In this document: piece after piece, positions 1-5,524 of the stretch | How positions within the stretch are numbered: the stretch's first letter is position 1 | Layout of the letters: each line of letters begins with the position of its first letter | Source: Actinomycetes bacterium | GTDB taxonomy: Bacteria; Actinomycetota; Acidimicrobiia; Acidimicrobiales; Microtrichaceae | DNA: 6,681 nt | Direction: 5' to 3' | NCBI GenBank assembly: GCA_023389745.1 | Contig: JAEWED010000113.1 | Coordinates: 1-6,681 of the forward strand | The notes under the pieces: generated by a model | The model's database searches: none | What the model was told of the DNA's origin: nothing | What the model saw: the letters and a program-made list of their open reading frames with translations, nothing else | Made by a program: the position numbers and the translations under genes

Positions 1-5
1 CCGGA

Positions 6-1601
6 TCAGCGAGCGAGGACCGGTCCGAGGTCGTCGAGCACCGCGTCCAGCCGACGCTCCGCCAGCGCGCGTGCCGCGGTGACGTCGCCGTCGTCCACCG
101 GCACCACCGCCTCGCAGTAGTACTTCAGCTTCGGCTCGGTGCCCGACGGTCGGACGATCACCCGGGTGTCGTCGGCGAGCAGCCAGCGGTGCACGTCGGG
201 CGCCGGGCGGTCGTCGTGCACGACCTCCACTCCGCCGAGCGAGGCGGGCACGGCTGTGGGCGCCGGGGCGGCACCTGCATCGAGGCGCACCGATCCGTTG
301 CGGGTGACGAACGCTCCGTGGCGCAGGGCCAGGTCGTCGAGCAGCGCGTCGACGGTGAGCCCGCGGTCGCGCAGCGCGGTGACGGCGTCGACGACGCAGC
401 AGGCCGCGGCGATCCCGTCCTTGTCGCGGTCCTGCGGTCCGACGGCGTAGCCGAGGGCCTCCTCGTAGAGCAGCACCTGGTGCCACGCCGGGTGGGCGAG
501 CCCGGGGCGTGAGAGCCACTTGAAGCCGGTCAGGGTCTCGACGTGGCGCACGCCGCTGGCGGCGCACATGCGGGCGACGAGCCGTGACGACACCACGGTC
601 GACGCGACGAACCGGTCGGGCAAACCGTCGGTGACCCGGAGCAGGTGGTGGGCGAGCAGTGCCCCGGTCTCGTCGCCGGTCAGCTGGCGCCAGCCGCGGT
701 CGGTGGGGACGCCCACCGCCAGGCGGTCCGCGTCGGGATCCAGCGCGAGCGCGAGCGCTGCGTGGTGCCGCTCCGCCTCGGCGAACAGCGCGTCGAGCAC
801 ACCCGGCTCCTCCGGGTTCGGCGAGGTGACGGTGGGGAAGTCGGGGTCGGGGTCGCGCTGGGCGCGGACCGCTCGGGTCACGATGCCGGCGTCGCGGGCG
901 ACCCGCTCGAAGAGGTCGGCACCGACGCCGTGCAGTGCGGTGTACACCGTGGTCAGCCCCTCACGCTCCGAACGCGGTGCGTCGGTGCCGGCCGGTCGTC
1001 GTGCGCCGACGACCTCACGCACGTAGGCGTCGATGGTCGGTCCGCCGAGGGGGACGGTGCCCAGGTCGATCGCAGCCGGTGGAGCCTCGCCAGGCGTCCC
1101 GGCACGGGCGGACGAGGGCGGGACCTCGCCGGCGCTGATCCGGGCCTCGATCGCCGCGTCCAGCGGGGCCACGATCTGGGCGCCGTCGGACCAGTACACC
1201 TTCATGCCGTTGTCCGAGGCCGGGTTGTGCGACGCGGTGATCATGAGCCCCGCGGCTGCGCCGAGGTGTCGCACGGCGTGCGCGACCAGCGGGGTGGGCA
1301 CGACGCCGCCGAAGCGGGCGACCCGGACGTCGTGGTCGAGCAGCGTCGCGACCGCCTCGTCCGCGAGGTCCGACGAGCCGTGGCGTGCATCGCGCCCGAC
1401 GACCACGACGAGCGCGGCGTCGGCACCGTGCTCGGCGCGGAGCTGCGCGACGACGCCGGTCACCGTGGCGCGCACGACCTCACGGTTCATGTGGCCCGGG
1501 CCGGGACCCAACGGTCCGCGGATCCCGGCGGTGCCGAACGTGAGACGTCCGGCGGTGCCGAACGTGAGACGCCCGCCGGTGCCGGACGAGGGAGCGCTCA
1601 C
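6..1601 (-). CDS. pmmB: Phosphohexomutase (phosphomannomutase / PGM2-type phosphopentomutase)
   Basis: Cytoplasmic alpha-D-phosphohexomutase of 531 residues, within the usual size range of the PmmB/PGM2 group. All four family signatures are visible in order: the N-terminal FGTAGIRG loop (residues 22-29), the phosphoserine loop TASHNP (122-127, catalytic Ser124), the metal-binding loop DPDADR (288-293) and the phosphate-binding loop RPSGTEPK (484-491). The sugar-selecting loop reads EEALGY (380-385), as in PmmB/PGM2 proteins, instead of the GEESH-type loop of classical phosphoglucomutases. It starts with GTG at 1601, overlapping the punA stop as GTGA, so the two genes are probably translationally coupled. 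In Mycobacterium tuberculosis pmmB likewise follows the purine nucleoside phosphorylase gene (known synteny). I infer that the substrate may be ribose- or deoxyribose-1-phosphate from punA; mannose- or glucose-phosphate mutase activity is the alternative. Odd point: the N-terminal GRLTFGTA segment is duplicated (residues 10-25). The enzyme family is certain, the substrate is not. Confidence 0.93.
   Translation of the reverse strand: MSAPSSGTGGRLTFGTAGRLTFGTAGIRGPLGPGPGHMNREVVRATVTGVVAQLRAEHGADAALVVVVGRDARHGSSDLADEAVATLLDHDVRVARFGGVVPTPLVAHAVRHLGAAAGLMITASHNPASDNGMKVYWSDGAQIVAPLDAAIEARISAGEVPPSSARAGTPGEAPPAAIDLGTVPLGGPTIDAYVREVVGARRPAGTDAPRSEREGLTTVYTALHGVGADLFERVARDAGIVTRAVRAQRDPDPDFPTVTSPNPEEPGVLDALFAEAERHHAALALALDPDADRLAVGVPTDRGWRQLTGDETGALLAHHLLRVTDGLPDRFVASTVVSSRLVARMCAASGVRHVETLTGFKWLSRPGLAHPAWHQVLLYEEALGYAVGPQDRDKDGIAAACCVVDAVTALRDRGLTVDALLDDLALRHGAFVTRNGSVRLDAGAAPAPTAVPASLGGVEVVHDDRPAPDVHRWLLADDTRVIVRPSGTEPKLKYYCEAVVPVDDGDVTAARALAERRLDAVLDDLGPVLAR
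1531..1578. repeat. 24-bp in-frame tandem duplication in the mutase gene
   Basis: Two direct copies of a 24-bp unit (1531-1554 and 1555-1578) differ at two positions, at unit positions 18 and 22. Six further bases of the unit (GTGCCG) follow at 1579-1584, and six matching its tail precede it. Read on the minus strand the copies encode GRLTFGTA twice, immediately before GIRG. The duplication keeps the reading frame and adds eight residues to the N-terminus of the mutase. Confidence 0.9.
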
Positions 1602-2452
1602 GACGTGGCGAGGACCGCGCGGAGCACCTCACCCAAGGGGCCGGCGGCATCGGACCCCGCGCTCAGGACCTCCTCGTGGTCCACCGTCGCCTGCAGGCCC
1701 GCAGCGAGGTTCGTCACGAGCGACACGCCGACGACCTCGGCGCCGAGGTGGCGTGCAGCGATCGCCTCGAGCACGGTCGACATGCCGACCAGGTCGGCGC
1801 CCAGGGTCGCCAGCATCCGGATCTCGGCGGGGGTCTCGAAGCTGGCGCCGAGCAGCCCGGCGTAGACACCCTCGGCGAGCTCCGTCACCCCGGACCGGTG
1901 CGCCTGGGCACGGATCGCGTCGCGGCGGCGGGCGCTGTACAGGTCGGTGAGGTCCACGAAGCGGCCGGGCATGCCGGGTGGGGGCGGCGGGCCGCACATC
2001 GGGTTCGAGCCAGTCAGGTTCAGGTGGTCCGAGATCAGCACGGGCGTACCGGGTCCGACATCGGGGCGCAGCGAGCCGGCCGCGTTGGTGAGCACCACCG
2101 TCGAGCACCCGGCCAGCACGGCGGCCCGAACGGGGTGCACGACCGTGGCGACCGGGTGGCCCTCGTAGAGGTGGGACCGCCCCGCCACGACGAGGACCGG
2201 CACCGGCCCGTCGGCTCCCTCGGCGAGGACCGAGTGGAACGTGCCGTGGTGGCCGGGCACCGTCGGTGCGGGGATCCCGCTGAACACCGCGGTGGGCAGC
2301 GACGCCTGGATCGGCCCGAGGAGCTCGGCGACCGGTGCCCAGCCGCTGCCCAGCACCACCGCCACTCGGTGCGGGCCGAGTCGCTCGAGCAGCTCCGAGG
2401 CGGTCGTCGCGGCGGACAGGTACGGGTCGGCGTCGGAGAACTGCTCGGTCAC
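1598..2452 (-). CDS. punA: Purine nucleoside phosphorylase (trimeric class I)
   Basis: This 284-residue cytoplasmic enzyme would cleave purine (deoxy)nucleosides with phosphate to the free base plus (deoxy)ribose-1-phosphate. Class I (trimeric) PNP signatures are present: phosphate-loop GSG (35-37), GHHGTFH (67-73), GRSHLYEGH (91-99), TNAAGSL (122-128), SDHLNLTGSNP (141-151), FVDLTDLY (165-172), EGVYAGLLGASFETPAE (194-210), GMSTVLEA (223-230) and SLVTNLAAG (244-252). Asn248 matches the purine-contacting Asn of the family. The frame stays open far upstream (to about 3631), but that part is antisense to the fusion gene and unrelated to PNP. I chose GTG at 2452 because it gives a normal length with a short N-terminal tail before the first conserved helix. 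No Shine-Dalgarno sequence precedes it. It is the first gene of the minus-strand operon and overlaps the mutase start by four bases. PMM/PNP pairing supports a purine salvage role. Confidence 0.95.
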   Translation of the reverse strand: MTEQFSDADPYLSAATTASELLERLGPHRVAVVLGSGWAPVAELLGPIQASLPTAVFSGIPAPTVPGHHGTFHSVLAEGADGPVPVLVVAGRSHLYEGHPVATVVHPVRAAVLAGCSTVVLTNAAGSLRPDVGPGTPVLISDHLNLTGSNPMCGPPPPPGMPGRFVDLTDLYSARRRDAIRAQAHRSGVTELAEGVYAGLLGASFETPAEIRMLATLGADLVGMSTVLEAIAARHLGAEVVGVSLVTNLAAGLQATVDHEEVLSAGSDAAGPLGEVLRAVLATS

Positions 2453-2458
2453 ACACCC

Positions 2459-2464
2459 AGTCTG
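2459..2464 (-). promoter_or_regulatory. Possible -10 element for punA
   Basis: On the minus strand CAGACT ends six bases before the GTG start at 2452. It keeps the A and T of an xANNNT -10 element. The spacing fits a leaderless transcript, and the lack of a Shine-Dalgarno sequence agrees with this. The match is weak and no convincing -35 was found, so this is only a candidate. Confidence 0.25.
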
Positions 2465-2476
2465 GTGCAGCTGCAC
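2465..2476. promoter_or_regulatory. 12-bp palindrome in the divergent promoter region (operator candidate)
   Basis: GTGCAGCTGCAC is a perfect 12-bp palindrome located 12 bases upstream of the punA start and between the starts of two divergent genes. It lies just upstream of the candidate punA -10, where a repressor or activator would act. The symmetry does not extend beyond 12 bp. No regulator is encoded in the window, so the binding protein, if any, is unknown. Confidence 0.3.
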
Positions 2477-2505
2477 TGTTGCATCTGCGGGAGCGCCGGT
2501 ACCCT
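2476..2505 (+). promoter_or_regulatory. Candidate promoter of the polysaccharide polymerase fusion gene
   Basis: TACCCT at 2500-2505 fits the actinobacterial TANNNT -10 pattern. A weak CTGTTG (2476-2481) lies 18 bases upstream as a possible -35. The -10 is embedded in CGCCGGTACC (2494-2503), a 10-mer that recurs at 5506-5515 just before tatD, which supports a promoter role. Transcription would begin near 2512, about 25 bases before the GTG chosen as start. Confidence 0.4.
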
Positions 2506-2536
2506 GATCGTTTCGCGTCGCACGGCGCGTCGACCC

Positions 2537-5359
2537 GTGGGGAATCGGTTGCAGACGATTGAGCGTCCCACTCCGCGACGGAACCGTCCGGGTTGGGCGG
2601 GACCAGCACTGATGGCGCTGTGCGGACTGGCGTTGCTGCCGGTCCTCGTGATCGCGGTCGGCACCGGGTGGGGAGCCCTCGTCGTCGTCGGCATGGTCGT
2701 CCTCGGCGGCATCGCGGTGTGGGTGCAGCGCAAGGGCCTGGTGTTCGCCGAGATCGCCGCGTTCCTGATCCACTTCGACGGCGTCGGCCAGGGCCCGGTC
2801 CGCATGGGCCGCATCGTGGCCGCGATCGGTGCTGCGGTCCTCATCTACAAGCTGCTGTCGGGCTGGCGTCCACCGGCGATCCCGCCGAAGCACTGGATCC
2901 CCGTGTGGGCCCTCACGGTCTGGGCGGTCTTCACCGGCGCCTGGTCGCCGTCGTCGTCCGCGTGGTTCCTCAACCTGTGCGTGTTCGGCCTGGGTGTCGC
3001 CTACTTCTGCATCTCCGGCATGCTGCTCGACACCCCGGAGATGGTGCAGCGATACCTCCGCGCGTTCTGGGTCGGCGGGCTCTTCGGCTCCGCCGCGGGC
3101 ATCCTCGCGCTCTTCCTCGGCACGCGCTCCGTCGGCTTCGGTGGCGACCCCAACTTCTTCGGTCTGCTCCAGGCGGCGATGATCCCGCTGACGGTCTACT
3201 TCCGACGACAGGCCACCGACGCCCGCACCAAGTGGCTCTACACGCTGGCGCTGCTGTTCGTGCTCGCCGGCGCCGCGGGGGCGGGCAGCCGCTCGGGCCT
3301 GATCGGCGGGTCGATCGCGATCGTCGCCACGATGATCACCCGGCCGGGCCTCGACGCCGCCCGGCGCGTCGGCGTGTCGATCACGGCGATGATCATGGGC
3401 GCCCTGGCGTTCCTCGTCGGCTTCGTGGCCAACCCGGCGAACCTCCAGCGTGGCTTCTCCGACCGTGGTGCGGGGCGGCTCGACCTGTGGAACGTGACGA
3501 TCGAGCTCATCAAGCAACGTCCCCTCACCGGGTACGGCTTCGGGCAGATCAAGACCTACATCGTGCCGAACCTGCTCACCACGCCGGGCTCGAAGTGGCT
3601 GATGGACACCCGGACCGAGGTGTCCGCCCACAACACCTGGCTCGACGTCACCGGCGACCTCGGCCTGATCGGTCTGGCGATCTTCGTCTCGGTGTTCATC
3701 ATCACCCTGTGGAGCCTGCTCACCCCTCGCTGGAAGGAGGACCGGGAGCTCTCGACCATCCTGTTCGTGATGATGCTGCCGGTGCTCTCCGGCTCGTTCT
3801 TCCTGCCGCTGCTGAACAACAAGCTGTCGTGGTCGCTCATCGGCGTCGCCGCCGCGCTGCAGGTCCCGTCGTGGAGCGCCCGCTGGACCGGGCTCGCCGG
3901 CACACCAGCGACCAAGGAGCTGGTCCCCGCACCGACGCCGGGTTCGACGCCCGTGGCGCGACAGGGCGAACCGGAGGCCGCGGCGACGGTGCCCGGGTTC
4001 CCCGCGCCGCCGTCGGTGCGCCTGGCGCGCTGGGACCTGCGTGTCTCGAGGCGGTTCCGGACCTGGATCCTCGTCGGCGCGTTGATCGGCGGTCTGTGCA
4101 TGGGCGTCGTCGGCGGTTCGCTGCCGACGAAGTACGAAGCGGTCGCCGGGGTGTTCGTGCCCGAGCTCGACGGCCCCGAGGGTCGCGACGTGATCATGGT
4201 CGACCGCGAACGCCTGCAGGGCGTGCTGACCACGGCCATCTCCGCCGCCTACGCGGCCAAGCTCAAGGAGCTGTCGGGCGTCGATCTGACCGTGCCGGAG
4301 ATCCGGTCACGGATGTCGGTCACCCGACCCGAGATGGGCGCGTACGTCGAGTTGAAGTACACCGACACCGACCGGGCGAACGCCGAGGCCGTGCTGCCGC
4401 AGCTGCTGCCGGCGATGAACGCGCTGTACGAGCAGACCCATGAGCTCGCCCGCGCGCAGACCGCCAACGAGATGCGCCCGATCGTCCCGGGTGAGCAGCG
4501 CTTCTACAGCGGCGACTACTTCCTCGACATCGGCCGCGCCGACGAGGTCGAAGAAGTGCCGCCGCGTGCGATCTGGCTGATCTTCATCGGGGTGTCGACC
4601 GGGGCGCTCATCGCGGCGGGCGCCGCGCTCACCCAGCAGCGCCGACCCAGGGTGAACAACGACGACGACTTCGACGCCGTGCTCGGCGTGCCGTTGTGGA
4701 CCCACATCGGGCGGACGCGGCGGCGTCGCACGGTGTCGAGCGGCCAGTTCGCCCAGATCTCCGCGATGGCGCTCGAGCACTGCGAGCACCTCGACGAACC
4801 CGACGGTCCGAAGCGCTACGTCGTCACCTCGCCGCGCCACGACGCGTCGGCGGGTTCGCTCGCCCTGGGACTGTCGGCCGAGCTCGTCGCCGAGGGGCGA
4901 CGGGTGGTGCTCGTCGACGCCCAGCTCGACCGTCCGCGACTGAGCGCCCGCCTCGGCGGACTGGGCCGCAAGGGCCTGGCCGACGTGGTCACCTCGTCGA
5001 TCGACATCGCCTCGGTGGTGCGACGTGTGAACCCGCTGCTGCTGCCGCGGCGGATGCGGCGCTCGATGTCGCGAGGCGGGGGAGAGCTGCGCTTCGTCTC
5101 GGCGGGTCGCCGCCGCGCAGCGAAGGACGCGACCGTGCCGCTCGGCGTGCTCGACCGCTTCGACCCGGACGTCACCGTCGTCCTGGTCGCACCGCCGGTG
5201 CTCGGCGACGTGCCCGTGAGCGCCGTGCTCAGCTGGGGTGACGCCGTGGTGCTGACGCTCGTCGAGGGCCGCACCGTGACCTTCGACGCCGAGGACGCCG
5301 CCGCCGTCGTCCGCACGTTCTCCCTCGGCTGCAACGGCGCCGTGCTGCTCGACGTCTGA
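2537..5359 (+). CDS. Fusion protein: O-antigen polymerase/ligase (Wzy_C) + Wzz-like module + degenerate BY-kinase domain
   Basis: About 940 residues in one uninterrupted frame, with three parts. Residues 1-450 are a polytopic membrane domain with roughly 11-13 hydrophobic segments. They carry O-antigen ligase/polymerase features: GDPNFFGLLQ (203-212), SRSG (251-254), RLDLWNVTIELIKQRPLTGYGFG (314-336, named by its ends) and HNTWLDVTGDLGLIGL (365-380). Residues 450-500 are a Pro/Ala-rich linker. Residues 500-700 resemble a Wzz chain-length module, with membrane segments at about 509-528 and 679-699 around a short extracytoplasmic part. Residues 702-940 resemble a CpsD/BY-kinase domain: KRYVVTSP (759-766) and VVLVDAQLDRPRL (790-802, Walker A'-like), but no GK[ST] P-loop, VAPP (884-887) where DTPP is usual, and no Tyr cluster. 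Likely role: polymerising or transferring surface glycan at the outer face of the membrane with built-in length control (inference). Start choice is uncertain: GTG 2537, TTG 2549 (GGGGAA just upstream) or ATG 2612. The last would remove the basic tail before the first membrane segment. Confidence 0.85.
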   Translation: MGNRLQTIERPTPRRNRPGWAGPALMALCGLALLPVLVIAVGTGWGALVVVGMVVLGGIAVWVQRKGLVFAEIAAFLIHFDGVGQGPVRMGRIVAAIGAAVLIYKLLSGWRPPAIPPKHWIPVWALTVWAVFTGAWSPSSSAWFLNLCVFGLGVAYFCISGMLLDTPEMVQRYLRAFWVGGLFGSAAGILALFLGTRSVGFGGDPNFFGLLQAAMIPLTVYFRRQATDARTKWLYTLALLFVLAGAAGAGSRSGLIGGSIAIVATMITRPGLDAARRVGVSITAMIMGALAFLVGFVANPANLQRGFSDRGAGRLDLWNVTIELIKQRPLTGYGFGQIKTYIVPNLLTTPGSKWLMDTRTEVSAHNTWLDVTGDLGLIGLAIFVSVFIITLWSLLTPRWKEDRELSTILFVMMLPVLSGSFFLPLLNNKLSWSLIGVAAALQVPSWSARWTGLAGTPATKELVPAPTPGSTPVARQGEPEAAATVPGFPAPPSVRLARWDLRVSRRFRTWILVGALIGGLCMGVVGGSLPTKYEAVAGVFVPELDGPEGRDVIMVDRERLQGVLTTAISAAYAAKLKELSGVDLTVPEIRSRMSVTRPEMGAYVELKYTDTDRANAEAVLPQLLPAMNALYEQTHELARAQTANEMRPIVPGEQRFYSGDYFLDIGRADEVEEVPPRAIWLIFIGVSTGALIAAGAALTQQRRPRVNNDDDFDAVLGVPLWTHIGRTRRRRTVSSGQFAQISAMALEHCEHLDEPDGPKRYVVTSPRHDASAGSLALGLSAELVAEGRRVVLVDAQLDRPRLSARLGGLGRKGLADVVTSSIDIASVVRRVNPLLLPRRMRRSMSRGGGELRFVSAGRRRAAKDATVPLGVLDRFDPDVTVVLVAPPVLGDVPVSAVLSWGDAVVLTLVEGRTVTFDAEDAAAVVRTFSLGCNGAVLLDV

Positions 5360-5501
5360 TCTGCTCGACGCTGCGCCGGTGCTGCTCGACGTGTGGCTGC
5401 TGCAACGGCGCCGTGTTGCTCGACGTCTGATCTGCTCGACGCTGCGCCGGTGCTGCTCGACGTGTGGCGGCTGCAACGGCGCCGTGTTGCTCGACGTCTG
5501 A
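5331..5501. repeat. 71-bp tandem repeat, about 2.4 copies, overlapping the end of the fusion gene
   Basis: Copies start at 5331, 5402 and 5473; the third is partial and ends at the TCTGA at 5501. Copies 1 and 2 differ only at two positions (C/T in GTG[C/T]TGCTC and T/G near the end). Copy 1 encodes the last codons CNGAVLLDV and the TGA stop of the fusion gene; the rest is noncoding. The core TGCTCGACG occurs seven times, starting at 5346, 5362, 5383, 5417, 5433, 5454 and 5488, giving spacings of 16, 21 and 34 bases. The unit itself looks like an older duplication of about 34-37 bp. As 71 is not a multiple of three, the array is not a coding repeat. It fills most of the 165-bp gap before tatD, and I see no clear terminator there. 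Confidence 0.92.
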
Positions 5502-5517
5502 CCGTCGCCGGTACCGT
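5487..5517 (+). promoter_or_regulatory. Candidate promoter of tatD (leaderless)
   Basis: TACCGT at 5512-5517 matches TANNNT and ends seven bases before the GTG at 5525, so transcription would start on or next to the start codon. A TTGCTC at 5487-5492 is a possible -35 but is 19 bases away, longer than ideal, and lies inside the last repeat copy. No Shine-Dalgarno sequence precedes the GTG, as expected for a leaderless message. The 10-mer CGCCGGTACC (5506-5515) is shared with the promoter region of the fusion gene. Confidence 0.5.
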
Positions 5518-5524
5518 GTCTGCG

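Noticed and set aside
645..1865. Plus-strand open frame of 406 codons opposite the mutase and punA
   Set aside because: Antisense to two confidently identified genes that together cover it fully; composition is typical of a GC-rich shadow frame.
1676..2536. Upstream in-frame extension of the fusion gene
   Set aside because: The frame is open but lies antisense to punA, whose protein motifs are unmistakable; the translated extension is Arg/His-rich with no family resemblance.
2612..2614. ATG as start of the fusion gene
   Set aside because: It falls inside the first hydrophobic segment and would remove the basic tail (RPTPRRNRPGW) that fits the positive-inside rule; it cannot be fully excluded, as GGGCGGGA lies about ten bases upstream.
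2453..3631. N-terminal extension of punA
   Set aside because: Antisense to the membrane domain of the fusion gene, with highly charged low-complexity translation; PNP homology begins just after 2452.
5336..5377. Rho-independent terminator after the fusion gene
   Set aside because: GGCGCCGT can pair imperfectly with ACGCTGCGCC, but the loop is long, the stem is bulged and there is no T run.
5331..5501. CRISPR array or attachment site
   Set aside because: Copies are directly adjacent with no unique spacers and the unit is 71 bp; no cas, integrase or tRNA gene is present.
5393..5524. Longer N-terminus of TatD starting within the repeat
   Set aside because: Would encode repeat-derived sequence unlike any TatD; the -10-like element next to GTG 5525 and the family start at DNHCHI favour the shorter form.
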